Of a stretch of 64,000 bases of DNA, positions 1 to 12,760 are shown in pieces. Position numbers and translations under genes: made by a program. This stretch comes from Diospyros lotus. Taxonomy: Eukaryota; Streptophyta; Magnoliopsida; Ericales; Ebenaceae. The stretch lies in the NCBI RefSeq assembly GCF_014633365.1, contig NW_026267104.1, positions 6,198,587-6,262,586 of the forward strand, read 5' to 3'. The stretch's first letter is position 1, and each line of letters opens with the position of its first letter. The notes under the pieces were generated by a model. That model was not told the origin of the DNA and searched no databases. It worked only from the letters and a program-made list of their open reading frames with translations.

Positions 1-3000
1 TTGACACTTGCTGATGATCAAGCAGCTGCTGTTGCTGTGGCTGTTGCTGTTGTTGAGACAGTGGTGTCTGCAGCTGCTGACGGTGATTACTAAATGAATG
101 CTGGTGCTGCAACTGTGGCTGAAGAAGATGAGTCTGAGATTGCGATTGAGACTGACTCTGTGATTGGGGCTGGTTCTCTTTGACACCTTGAAGGAAAACG
201 GATTGAGGCTGTGACTGCTGTAGCATCTGGGGCTGCATTAGACCAGCAGACCTGCTGGGGACACTTTGCTGATGTTGGAATTGCAAAAGAGATGGTAGTG
301 CCTGCCTGGAAGGTTCCACAGCCCTCATCTCCTGAAGGGCAGCAGCAGCAGCCATAGCTTGGTAAATGTCATTTTGCATGCCAAGCATGGATGCATCAAG
401 TCTTGGCTGCATCCACGGTGTCACCCCAATGCCCTGAAAGTTTAGAGACTGGACACTACGATCTGCATCTCCACGGACCCACATAAGTGGAGAACTCATT
501 GCGAGATCATTCTCTCTAATCCCTAAATGTATAAACAAGATAAATATTAGATTCAGAAACTAGATTAGAATGTTCATCCCTGATGCCTATGCAAAAGGCA
601 TTCATCCCTGATGCCTATGCAAAAGGCAAGTCAGAGAGAGGCTGAAATCAGGATTTAATCCTTATTAGACTGCCTTTCTAGTTCTAAAAGAAGTACACAA
701 GTATACCACTAAAAGAAGGCAATCCAGTCGGCCATGGACGCTTGAGCCTGAGAGGGAATGGAGATGGATACATGGGGAAGGTTGTCAGGGGTTCAATCTC
801 CCAAAGCGAGACTCTTGGCTGCCTTTCCCCAGCTGTAGATTCATCCCAACCAACCTGCATTCACTAAATTGATTACATTGCATCTCATTCATTTTAAAAG
901 TACATATATGATCTGGCAGTAAAATCATTGTGACAAGGAAAAATGATAGCAAAACAGAAATGTATTCCACAAACCTTCACAGAACGCCAATGTGAGTTTG
1001 GCCACCGAACAGGATCTAAGTCACTTAAGCAAGTTATCGTGCCCATGTATCTGAAATAAAAGATAGCTGTCAATCCATCTGAAATAAAAGATAGTTGTCA
1101 ATCCTAGTGACCGCAAATCCATCAATAAAAGATAATCCTTCAATAATTCAGTATGGCCAACTCTATTGAAAGGTAGCTGTTAAGCCCTCAACAGCATAAT
1201 TAATGGTCAATTCTTGCTTTCAGGTGCAATATGAATAAAAAAAATAGCCAAGATCTGTCCTGCAAACTAATAAACAGAGTCAGCCAAAGACATGGCTGGC
1301 TAAACTGCATAAACTAAAAATAGTAAACCCTAAAGTGGTCTGACCCACATCTCCTGGCTAAGCAAACAATACATGCAAAAATTGATTACAGTAAATATTT
1401 CACTCAAACCTACCTTCTGACACTTGACTCTTCAGTTTCAAACAGCATTCGAAAACGCATGCCAACAGAAACCCGGGTATGATAGACCGCTTTAACATAT
1501 TTTGCTAGAGGAATGACAAATTCTGAAGGACTGGCCCTGCACTCACAGTGACGAATGAACTGTAAATAAGGTAACTCTTGAAAAAAAGAATATTTCTGTC
1601 CAGGCTGCAACGAGAAATACCTTGGATTATAGAATATGGTAAACCGGCTATTGGTAGCAGCTGCATGAGCAGCTGCAGCAAGAAGCCCCAAGTGCATGCT
1701 ATCACTTGACAAAACTGAAGAAGGCATGACAGTCTGCGGGCGATTGGCACGCCTTATGCCAAGAAGTAATTGGTTCTTCTCATTCCTGAGAAAATAAAGT
1801 ACAATTCAGTCTAAAAGCTGCTAGCACACAAGTTTACAGGATATTATTTCCATGTAATGCCACAGAGCTTAGATGGAAAAAGAAAAGCCGTATTTAGCAT
1901 TAGCATTCAAGAAAGTCAATCCTTAACTTCAGGTCCACAAGCAACAGAAAACACCTAGGATTCTTGCATATACAAAAATAAAATGTAAAATCTCTGCCAA
2001 AATCAACAGATAATAAGCTCTGAGGCCATGCAAGCAGACTTTTACCACACAAAATAATTTAGGATCAGTCTCAACATAAGACATCATGGTGAAATTCTAC
2101 CATAAAAATTACAGCCTGACAAAGGAAGACATCAGGGAAGAAGACTTGTATAGAAAATCCTTTTCTTTTTCTGGTAAGAAATGAACAGAAAAACAGCCAA
2201 TTGCCTACCATATGAAAAGGACTGAATCACCAGCAACAAGTCTTTTTGCACTTACAAACACACTCCATCCAGTTGTTAAGAGATGCCTCTTTGGCTGGCC
2301 TGCGATCAGAATAAAAGACCAAAATTGCTAATAAATCACTGGTTCCCAAAATCAAATTTCAAAAATGGTGTTCATTCTTGTTACAATATATAGTCATGTA
2401 ATTTTTATTTCGCTCAATATTAAGTTTTCAAGAAAAATAAATAGTTAATTTGATTCCCGGCCTCATACTCTAGATTTGGGATTAAAATATTACAGTTCAA
2501 AACATTGGCAAACTTGAAAAGTTGACAGCATGTACAAATTCCAATGCAGCCTCAAATAAATTCCATAAGGCAAAAGTCACTGTCACTATCTAATAAATTC
2601 CTGAATGTTGTCCCCAACAACGAAAGAGCAGAAAAATTTGGTGCAAGATAAAAATGCCAAACATCACTAGAGAAGAAAGTTCTTGTCAGAAACTCACCAC
2701 GAAATATATGTCTAAATTTCCATTCATTACCATGCAGATCCTTTGCTATTAACTCTTGAGCTGGAGGCTGCTGGGTGAAGTCCTGTGTATCATAAATATC
2801 ATCTTAGGATACAGAAGATCTGAATGGAGGTAAGTCTTAGAACTTTCCAACTATAACCCATGGCAACAAAATTGATTTTACCAATGGAGGAAACACTTTT
2901 TCAGCTGCTCGGCGAGGAACTGAAAAGCCTCCATGAGTACTTGTGTCACTGGCTGTCAATGTTTTGCAGAAGTAATTTGTTGGTTGTTTACTGGGGGCCC

Positions 3001-4418
3001 CTAAATCTGCATGAAGGAACGAGGCATCCTTTTGCTCTTGCTGAAAAAAAGTTTATAAATTCACACATTTTTTAAGACATAAATTCAGACAAATATGTAG
3101 TCATAAAAATAGAAAATAGAAATTAATTAGAATACATGGGCTTACTGGGCTCAGAGGCTGCAAGGTCACTTGAGCATATACTTCATCTGTCTCCAAATCC
3201 GCCTGAAGTACACAATTATGAGTTTCTTGATACCAGGTTGAGGCACAGTCAGAACCAGAAAACACAAATAAATAATCCTTACATGCATGGTCACGTCATG
3301 AAGCTGACAAATGAGTTGTGGAGGTAAGGTCGGATATTTGGGCATATGCGCATCCACTTCCTTGTTGGTTGATGCAGCAACCTAGATGGGTGAATGAAGA
3401 ATAGATTATTTGACATTGTGAACAGTTCTATTTCACCAATCCCCACTTCAATAAAACTATAATGGCTAAACACAAACGCTCAACAGCTTAAACTGGAAAA
3501 AAAATTAGATATTTGTGATAACACTTGAAGAAATCACTAGATTTTTATCATAAATGAACAAAAAAAAAAAAAGGCCAGAAACAGCCCAGCAGGGAGGAAG
3601 GTGGAAATGCAGTCATCATAATAGAACGTCCCAATTCACAAATAGAAGTACAACTATACATGTATGGTCATCAACCATTTTAGCCAAATACTTCAGAAGC
3701 ATAAGCACAGAAATTAAGAAAAAAGAAGTCCAATTCAAATATGCAACCAGCCATTGATCACCCCAAACATTAAGATCTTAAAAGTGGATAGCAGATAATT
3801 CAAGCTTTTCATATGACTAAGGCTAATCAGAGATTAGGCCAAGCTTAACTTATATTTAGGCATTTTATTTCAAAAATTCAAAAGGAGGAAGCCTAGAGCA
3901 ACCAGTCTCGGACAAAGACTAACAAGATATGTGCTTAGATAAGCAGCAGCAATTAAAACATTATTTGTTTCGAATCAACAAGAAAATCTAAAAGAATTAA
4001 CCTGCTCACTGTGACCCTGCGGGAAATAGACCACACGGCTTCCGATAGCAGGCAGTGAAACAAGAGGGCCAGCACATGCATGCCAAAGTTCAGAATTCAG
4101 ACATCTTCTCTCCCCTGCAGATTTAATTGCACATAAATCAAATTATTCAAGAAGGGTTCACATTAAATGAAAAGTATTAACCACAAAACCTACAAAAAAA
4201 AAAAGAAAGAATGAAAAACCATATGCAAACATGCCATCTGAGGAAATCAGTATAGGGCAGAAAAGCTAAGAAAACAATGCTTGGTAGCTGATCTGGAAAT
4301 TAAGAAGAGCTCCAGACCATAATACGGGGGAAATGGATAGAAATTCAAGAAAGAAAGTGAAAAGAGAAACCATACCTTCAGGCGACTGCTGAGTAAAACC
4401 AACAGAAGAGAGTCTCAT
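1..4418 (-). CDS. ARF6: Auxin response factor, ARF6-like (5' part, truncated by window edge)
   Basis: DNA-binding transcription factor that binds auxin response elements and, in the ARF6/ARF8 clade, activates flower and hypocotyl genes in the nucleus. Exons by splice signals and frame: 4418-4376, 4114-4002, 3381-3283, 3202-3146, 3040-2882, 2782-2698, 2299-2209, 1785-1621, 1536-1414, 1050-975, 854-707, 522-1. Phases agree at every junction and give about 560 residues. The start reads [15 protein letters not shown], the family start. The B3 DNA-binding domain covers about residues 125-227 ([17 protein letters not shown], then [19 protein letters not shown]). The auxin-response domain follows to about 335 and ends [17 protein letters not shown]. 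The last exon is Gln-rich (QSQSQSQ runs), the hallmark of activator ARFs. The text [15 protein letters not shown] is nearer my memory of ARF6 than ARF8. The PB1 domain and any miR167 site would lie left of the window. Confidence 0.93.
573..628. repeat. Exact 28-bp tandem duplication in ARF intron 11
   Basis: Two adjacent identical copies, 573-600 and 601-628, each beginning TTCATCCCTGATGCC. It sits in the intron between ARF exons 11 and 12 and touches no splice site. Identical copies suggest a recent event or an assembly slip. Confidence 0.9.
1049..1104. repeat. 28-bp tandem duplication copying the ARF exon-10 splice acceptor
   Basis: Copies 1049-1076 and 1077-1104 differ at one base. On the ARF strand each ends with a pyrimidine-rich stretch and TTTATTTCAG, so the acceptor is present twice. 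The proximal one (AG at 1052-1051) keeps the frame and is used in the model above. The distal one (AG at 1080-1079) would add 28 nt to the exon and shift the frame. Confidence 0.9.
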
Positions 4419-4889
4419 ATCTGCAGAATCAACTCAACCCCAAAATTAGGAGCCACAAAAACCACTAATTGCCCCAAACCAGGAAACCCAAAACAGAAGG
4501 CTTCTTGAACTTCCTTCCCAACCAAAAACAGCATACTACCTTTACTATTCCCCCATAATCTCCACCCAAATCTGAAACCACCACCACCACCAAATATATT
4601 GCTAAGAGATGATGATGATCCTTGTTTATATAGTCTTCATATGAATGCTATAAACAAAACCACCAAGAAACCTCCAGAAATCTTCAACCGAAACCGGTTC
4701 CACTGCATAAAACGATCGATTTCAGCCTCATCCGCACTTGACCTTCTTGAGCCAACCCCAGCCACACCAGTCAGTAGCAAAGCGCTTCATGAATCAAACT
4801 TCAATAAACCAACCAGCACATTACAGTTTGGACCCCAACAAAACTCACCAAACAGCCCAAAACTAAAGCTCTAAGTAGCAGAAAAGCTT

Positions 4890-5172
4890 CCAACTTTTCA
4901 CTTCAAACACCAAAGCAGAACGACCCAGAAAGCGTAAAGCAGCGAAGAAGTCTTCGGATCTCAGCTTCAGTAAGCCAAACACAGAAGCAAAACAGAGAGA
5001 AATGCCCAATTTTGAGCCTGAAGAACAACAAAAAAGGGCTTTTAGCAGGACTCGAGAGCTTCCAAACCTCACTTGAAACCAAAAAAGAGAACCAACTTTC
5101 AGATCGCAGCTTCAACGAGCCAAACCCAGAAGCAAGAGCAAAAGCCCCAATTTTGAGCCCTAAACATACCTT
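4890..5172. repeat. Imperfect ~170-bp tandem duplication in the ARF leader
   Basis: The stretch from about 4893 (TCACTTCAAACACCAAAG) to about 5030 is echoed from about 5065 (TCACTTGAAACCAAAAAAG) to 5172. Matching landmarks in the same order are CAGCTTCA, GCCAAAC, CAGAAGCAA and CAATTTTGAGCC. The copies differ by substitutions and small indels. On the minus strand, the 100-codon ORF at 4903-5205 therefore contains repeated blocks such as LKIG and LKLRSE. Confidence 0.65.
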
Positions 5173-5501
5173 TGAGCAGAAACCCAAGAAAACCCAGATC
5201 CCCAAAAACGAAATTCACAGATTCAGGTCACGAAAATATTGCACCCAGAGCTATATATCAAACAATAATAGTCCATACACAGCAGGAACTACATAAATTT
5301 GTACCACATACGCATATATATGTTCAAGCGTGTATTCTCTGAGGGACTGGAGTGGATACCCAAGCTTTTGCTGCAGTTTCCAGTAATGGAAATAGAAGGA
5401 GAGTAATTAGTACTACTACCAATAACACTGGATTGGACGTGCCCCTTTGTGCCTGTGCTTGCACTCTCTCCTCTTTGTGCCTGTGCTTGCCCCCCCCTTT
5501 C

Positions 5502-5522
5502 TTCTCTCTCTCTCTCTCTCTC
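5502..5522. repeat. CT microsatellite near the ARF leader
   Basis: About ten CT units. Just before it are two copies of CTTTGTGCCTGTGCTTG. Such pyrimidine tracts are common in plant leaders. Confidence 0.85.
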
Positions 5523-8500
5523 TTGCTTTTTTTTTACCCTCTGTTTCTCTCTCCTCTCTGCTCCAATCAATCGAACACTAAAAATTTTCCCATGTCATTT
5601 TATACCATTCATGTGTACAAAAATAGAAGTGCTTAGATTTTTTTGTGAGATAGAATTTAAGGGAACATGATTTTATGACTTTTGAGGACTGTTGCAGACA
5701 ATTTAAGGCCCCGAACCCCAGTTATTCACGGTTATGTCCTATTCTTTTATGGGTTCTTTTCCTAAAAATAAAAAAAAATTGAATTACTATTCTTACACTT
5801 ACACGGTCCTTTCCTCGTTTATATTTTCGAGCTTGACAGAAAAAATAAATTACAAATAAAATTTTTATTTTATTACGTAAAATAAATAATTAAATCTACG
5901 ATCTATTAATATGAATTCTAATTTATCGTAAATCAATTACTTAATCTTATCCTAAGATAAAAATAAAAATAATTTATTTTATTTTTGGATTGCTTTGAAT
6001 TACATTTTTAATTCTAATCTTTTTACCTTTGAATGAAATAATTTGTGATTATTTAATTTTAATTCTCACTTTTTATATGAAATTATTTTTTAATTCTCAA
6101 ATTTGAATTTTCATAATTTAATAATAAAATTTATTCATGAACAAAAGTACCTACCCTGTCTTTCCTTTTAATTCGTCACAATTGATTTCCGTTTCAATTG
6201 TTGTCACTCACCCCACCACTTTGACATCACTCTCTGAATTATAAGCTAAGATATAATTTTTTATTTTATTTATATTCAGTTATATACTAATTTTAAAATT
6301 TAATATAGTGTATACATTGCAGACTATAAATATATATATATATATGTTTTTTAATAATAATTTTTATTACTTTAACAATATTATTATTATATCAATGGTA
6401 TTTTAGAAACTAAAAGCAAATAATTTAGATTCATTCCACACATAACCTTACTTTTTAAAATTATTTCATGCGATTGTATGGGCAGAGAGTGAGGAGTGAC
6501 AATATGAGCCCATTAATTTGATACACCATTAGATTTAATAACTCTCGTCACGACATATTAGTTGTCTTACATATTTAATATATATGTTTATTTTAATACA
6601 TGTTAAAAAAATATCACATCGTAACTTATATTAAAGCGATAGTAAAATTGTCAAACATTTTTAGCAAAATCGAAACATACCCAGCACCCTACAAAATTAG
6701 GTATTTAGTGATAAATATGACATCGACAATGGGAGAATTTGAACAAACTATGTCTTATTTTCCTTTCTTATACTTCTTTTAAAAGGGGAAATAATTTTTT
6801 TCTATTTTAATAAAACGTTTGATATAAAATAAGTTTTTACATTTCTAAAATTCATGATTCTTAAGAATGTTATTGAAAATTTTTAATTCATAGATTTACA
6901 TAATTCTATATTTGGCTAATTTTAAACATTCGCAGGAATATTTAGTATTCTTTTATAAAAATCTTATATTTTTATGTTTAGTTTAAATGTAACATTTCTA
7001 GAAATTCATGTTATTTTTTTTAAATTATATTTATTTAATTTTTTATTTAAAAATAATAAATTCCTTCTAGTATATAAAATATTAAGACACACAACTATTT
7101 TAAAAAGTCAAAAAATGTCATTTTTTTTTACACATTATATATATATATATATGTTTGTGTGAGAGGATAAGGAGTGTTTTAGTTTTTTTTATTTGTTAAA
7201 AAATTTCCCTAGTCCATGAGAATCTACCCCATAGAAATTTTTTTATGAGAAAGTTAATTAAAAATAAATCATAAAAATGTTATTTTCTCGTGATTTATTT
7301 TTAAAAAAAATTGTCTCAAACATGAGAATATAGATTTTCAATTTAACCTTCTTTGTTCTAAAAGTTTATCCTATATCAAACGCTTGCTAGTTAGTAATAA
7401 ATGTGTTGTTTGTGTTATTAATGTACAAATAAAAATAAATTATTATAAATGAAGATTTATTAGTGTTGCTTAGTAGTTGTAATTTAATTGTTTATATTTT
7501 AAGAAGAATATAAAAAATATTTTGAAAAAAAAAAATTCTTCCTAGAAAACACCAAAATCCCTATTTACTTATATAATAAAATAGATAAGTGTTTAATCTT
7601 CAACCTTTAAATTATATGATTATGATATAACATATGATATTATACGTAACATAGAGTATCTTACTATCAAATAATATAATTAATTATAATGACGTGATTA
7701 CGATATAAAATAATATATCTTGTATTAAAATAATACAATTATTAACCATTTTAGTATTAAATTAACAATATATAATTATACCAAATGATAGCAAAAGCAA
7801 GAGTAAACAATATGTTTAGTTTTTCTTTTTTTCTAATTGAAATGAACATAACACAAATGGAATGAAAATTTAATACTAAAAACGCAAAAAAAAAAATTGA
7901 AAATATTTTCAAGAATGCCCTTAATTATTTAATATTTATTGTCCCACATTATATGGTGTTGTTCCATTTAATTTCCTTTCTCTTGCTTCTTTAGAAAAAA
8001 AAATAATTTTCAAATGATCATTCTTGCGCGATCTCTATTGTTCGTGTTCTCAATTTTGTTAGAAGAGATAAATTACAGGTATGAGATTTTGCCTCATTGC
8101 ATAAGGTGAGGATCGAATTTACGACCTATCAGTATAAATCTGATATATTACTTGTCCGACTACTCGATTTATACTTGTGACCAAAATATTCTTTTTATTT
8201 GTTGTGCTGTATCTGCAAGAGTACTTGAGATTTATTCCTTAAACTGTTTGATGATGGAGATGCAAGTGATAAGTGATGGGGTGGGCTTGCCAAATTTGAG
8301 ACGTCAGTGGACATGATAATCAAGTTATATCACTAGGCGTGATAACCCAATTATGTTAAACAGACTCACAAGACATAATACCAAATTAATTACTTTTTGA
8401 AAAGATCAAAAACTTGATAGCCCAGCTTTATATAACACCAAATTAATTAGTTTAATGTTTGGTTATATATATAATAACATATACAAGTGCTTGAGATTTA

Positions 8501-9695
8501 CTTTTTAATTTACTTGACGTGGTTAGGCGAAAGAGAAGTGATGTTAAGCTTATTCTACATGTTATTAAATATAGTATCTAAGGTCAAATAATATCTACCA
8601 TCTTATAAACATTAAACAACTTTCACAATACGCAACATTAAAGTGTAAGCAATATTTTTAACCATTTTAGCAAGGTCATAAGGTGGACAAATTACTCCAC
8701 ATAAGAACAGGGATTAAAGAAAGTTTGGCATTAATAATGGAGGGAAAGCAGGTAATTTAGTTACTTGTTACTTAAGGCTTAACGTACCTTTCATACTTGT
8801 CATTTTTATTAGGCTTCATATTCCATCATTAATGCTACACTTAGTTCATCAAATCTCTGATTTTATGTTACAATCTTATTAAAATAATTCGACAATTCCA
8901 TTTTAAACTCATAATCTCACATTTACCATAAAATATTAATTATTACTTAAACCATCTTGAGAGATTATATGGCTATCATATTAATTCTTAGTTTCAGCCT
9001 TGAAATTAGGTAAAACCTGGAGGATTTGCTATGATAATATTGTAGGATTATTATTGGACTACGTACATGGAGTTCAAAATGAAAGATATTGCAAGGCTTG
9101 AATATCATCATCATCATCATTATCCTCACAAATTCACTTTCACGCATCTTTAGATAGGGTCAACTTCTTACTCTTTAATCATCTCATAATTTTGTAAGGC
9201 TTGAAGAATCCAAAAATTAAAATTTAAAGTTGACATTCAAATTAAGTCAAAGAAGAGTTAGCTTGTTAGAGAGGCTATATATAATTGATGGATGGCTTGC
9301 CAATTGCCATGAAGCGAGAAAACAATCTAAAATAAAAGGAAAGAAAGCTACGTACAGTACTGCTATAATAGAGGAATCATTCATAAATTGAAACAGCAAA
9401 TATTCACTTTCAACAGTGTTGAGAAATTCTTAGATATTATATCATTTCATGGTTTAACTAAGAATCTATGAACACTATTGAGCAAGAAAATGACAGGTGT
9501 ACTGTGCTAGCTAATAATATCTTGTTCCCTTCGAGTAAACATTACTATAACCTCAGGTTTACTAATTGTACACATTAATTCTTTGCCTGCGACAGTTAAG
9601 AGTTAATTAAAACTAGCCGATATATTAAATGAATCAAAACTCAAGTACTATGTAAATATATCAAGACCATATACCGTTACTGATAACTCTTGTGA

Positions 9696-9725
9696 TTTTT
9701 TTTTTTTTTTTTTTTGGGGGGGGGG
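9696..9725. repeat. Poly-T/poly-G homopolymer junction
   Basis: About 20 T followed by 10 G and then TGTCTAAAT. Read on the minus strand this is GACACCCCC running into an A-tract, like the tails at 23649-23707 and, in the other orientation, 47214-47245. It may be a retroposon tail; alone it proves nothing. Confidence 0.7.
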
Positions 9726-11796
9726 TGTCTAAATCCACTATGGTTGTGTTTAAATAGCTAGGTTATTTAACTCTATTTTTAAAAATTTGAAACTTATGTT
9801 TCGAATTTGGGTCCAAAATATATTAAATTTGAACTCAAAAAATAAAGAACCCCTAGACAAGTGTCGTTTAAAATAATAAATTTTGAAATGTAAATATATC
9901 AAATTATAGATTTCAAACGATACAATTTAATCTATCTCTAGAATTATTCTAATGTAACACCAAAAAAATGAGAAAAAATAGATATGCACTTGCCGACACA
10001 TGTAAAGTATAAATAAAACAATGAAATATAGATGTCGCTAGACACAACAGCTCTTCCCCGGCCGGTGGTCTTCTTTGTTAGAAAGCAACTCTTATCTATT
10101 CATTTGTCTGTTTTGTTTGGGCCTTGGATATTTGACAATGGAATCTTTTTTGAGGGTTTTCCATTTAAAAAAAAAAAATATGCTTATTAATCACCAACTC
10201 TATATATTAATTATTTAAGTTAATGTATCGAAAAGAATCTTTAATGTCTAAGGTAGATAGAAAGAAGAAAAATATATATATATTTCGCTTTATTTTATCT
10301 TAACTCCTTAATTTTGTTTTCTTCCATATCAATATATGCTAGTTCCAAAAGCAACACAAGAAACAGTATTAATGCAGCTTAATTATATCTATATATCAGC
10401 CATGCACCCAGTTAGCAGTTCATGTGTCTTTGTTCGTCATGTTCCAGCCCATATATGAACATCGACAACTAAGGTCTCTATTCAGTTCACTGAAAGGCCT
10501 TGTTGCTTGCATGGAGGGCCATGGCTATGAATTAAAATCGTATCCTCATCTTCAAATATATATAGATAGATAGATAGATAGATTTCATTTCCAATGTGTC
10601 TTAATCTCAGAAGCTGTTGATCAAGATCGATCAAACAAGCAAGGCACTATTTTGGAAGGAGTAAGACACTGTTTGGGGAAGGGCCAAAAATTCTACTTGG
10701 ACACATTGATAAATATAGTTTCCACCATACACTAATCAGGGTACGTACTAGGTCTTCTTCACCTTAGCCATCCATGCCACATCTTTTTTTTTTTTTTCCT
10801 TTTTTTCTTCAAAACAAAAATGTGAGTTAATTTATGTTTCCACAAAACGTCAAAATACTTTCGGCACAGTATATTCCAAAATGATTTGCATTTTAGCGAT
10901 GACATGAGGAAAAAAAAAAGTGTCACTATTTTGAGTCAAATAGATTAATTTCTCTTGTTGCGTCTAGTTCAAAGAAAAGAAAGAAAGAAAGAAGTTCTAA
11001 GCTTTTTAGTTATTTTAGGTTGGTTTTGACAAAGTTATTGGCTTAAACCTAGCTACCTAATATCTAATTAAGGTACAACAATATATAAATAGGCTTCATT
11101 AATAATTATCAGACCATAGAGAATATATTCCTAAACTTAATTAATTTCCAAGAAGCTAGAGACCATAAGTCATCGCGAGCTCGATCACGACTAAATACTC
11201 ATCGTCCACAACCACTTTACTCAACTTAGGAAAATCTTCATTAATCTTTGTTGGAATCTCATATTAATTAACCAAATTAGTGAAATGGGTGCTTTTTTTA
11301 TGAAAATCACATGCACTGATTATTTCGTAATAAAAATAAATAATTACAAAAAAAAAGAAACAAATTTCTATGATGATTCCAAATGACAAAAAATTGTGTT
11401 ATTTTTTCTTCAACTTTAGAGAATAATTATATATATACACATATATAAATATTTAATTCTTCATCTCTTAGACAATTATATATTTGTGAAAGAATGTGCC
11501 AAATATGGATACGTAATCTCATTGGTGCTAGAGAGAAGAAATTTTGTTACATACCTAACTATATATATAGTAAATACTCGAAATAAAGAACTATACATTG
11601 CTAGGAAGAATTAAAGTTAGGTCGTAAGTCACAACTCAATAATGCATGGATAGGCCCCATGCATGGAATTGATTGACAACCATGAACTATGTGGCCATTC
11701 CATTGCCATGCACCTTCAAAGATGACCATAAGTGATATAATCTCATCTTGCCAACTTTTGCACAGCCAGGGTTGGTAAGCTTATATAGCACCGCCA

Positions 11797-11832
11797 TGCA
11801 CACACACATATATATATATGTGTGTGTGTGCA
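11797..11832. repeat. Near-perfect 36-bp palindrome of CA/TA/TG repeats
   Basis: Runs TGCACACACACA, then a TA stretch, then TGTGTGTGTGTGCA. It can extrude as a hairpin. It is probably compound-microsatellite expansion rather than a regulatory site. Confidence 0.85.
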
Positions 11833-12224
11833 GGCTTGAGCTCTTCTTTCTTTTCTATTTTTAATTTTCTCTTTTTTGTGAGGGGAGCAAATTAAAAAAG
11901 AAAAGAAGAGAAGGTAAGTTGGGTTTAAATTTAATGTTATATAGATAGAAATAGAATTAATTTTTTATTAGAATAATATGACTTCCTTAATTTGTTCATT
12001 TATTCGAAAATGACAAGCCATTATAATGACTTTAATCTACACCACACACAAATATATAACGTGGGTGTGATACTGTGACAATGGTATTTTTGCAAGTAAA
12101 ATATAACACCATAATAGGCTTACATCATTTTAATTTTATTTTTATAAGATTATATATATAGCATGATATGTATTTTTTTTATAAAAATAATATAATTAAT
12201 TAATACTAGCTAAAAACACATTCA

Positions 12225-12760
12225 TGTCCTTGAACTTTTTTATTTTAACCATTTATGGCCCTTAACTTATGGAGATCCTATTATGCCCCTCAAATTATAA
12301 CAAGGGACCTATTTTACCTCTCGAGTTTCAATTTTAGACTTATCATGTATACCATTATTAAGTTAACACTATACACGAAGTCACGTGCGGTCGAGGAAGA
12401 TGAGATATGAAATGAGTTTCTCCTCTATATGTTCTCTCTCTCTCTCCAGACCCATTCCCAGTTTCTCCATTGTCGTCAACGTCTCCATCTCTTATATGGT
12501 GGTGGAATACTAGTTTTATACAACATCTAATAATAAAATTTTATCAGTTAAACATCAATATATATATTATATTAATATAAAATTTTGATATATATATATA
12601 CAAACGCATAGCAATGAGAATGGGGATGTTGATAATAGAGACGATGGCGTGCAAGATTTTGGGATTTTAGAAGTATAATAAATCATTCTTTGTAACTTAA
12701 AAGAGGCACAATAGATCTCTGCTTAAGTTAAAAAGAGACATAAATAATTGACGGGAAAGA
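12225..12760. mobile_element. Degenerate fold-back element (MITE-like)
   Basis: The left arm (about 12230-12330, with TTTATGGCCCTTAACTTATGG) resembles the reverse complement of the right arm (about 12665-12755, with CTTAAGTTAAAAAGAGACAT). Both arms follow the pattern of a TATG/CCTC motif spaced by about 40 bases. Divergence is high and no target-site duplication could be fixed, so the ends are approximate. Confidence 0.4.

Larger units (their letters stand above)
4419..5570 (-). promoter_or_regulatory. Probable 5' leader and proximal promoter of the ARF6-like gene
   Basis: About 1.1 kb upstream of the ARF start codon, less AT-rich than the DNA beyond 5650. It contains open frames on the ARF strand at 4863-5072 (69 codons) and 4903-5205 (100 codons) that overlap an imperfect sequence duplication, so they could act as upstream ORFs if this part is transcribed. 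A pyrimidine tract (CT repeats on the plus strand, GA on the transcript strand) lies at 5502-5522. No transcription start could be fixed, and a leader intron is possible. Confidence 0.5.
5571..12224. other. AT-rich intergenic DNA, no gene recognised
   Basis: Long A/T runs and short open frames without recognisable protein motifs on either strand. Notable local features are AT microsatellites (for example 6330-6345 and 7137-7153), a T-to-G homopolymer junction at 9696-9725 and a near-palindromic CA/TA/TG block at 11797-11832. I saw no tRNA or rRNA gene, and no mature sequence of the conserved plant miRNAs I could recall. Confidence 0.6.

Noticed and set aside
1536..1621. Extra in-frame residues in ARF between exons 8 and 9
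   Set aside because: The open frame runs through 1537-1620, but GTATTT..GTGCAG borders and the family sequence NPRASPSEF show this 84-bp stretch is an intron. Retention would add 28 residues in frame, so it could be a rare isoform.
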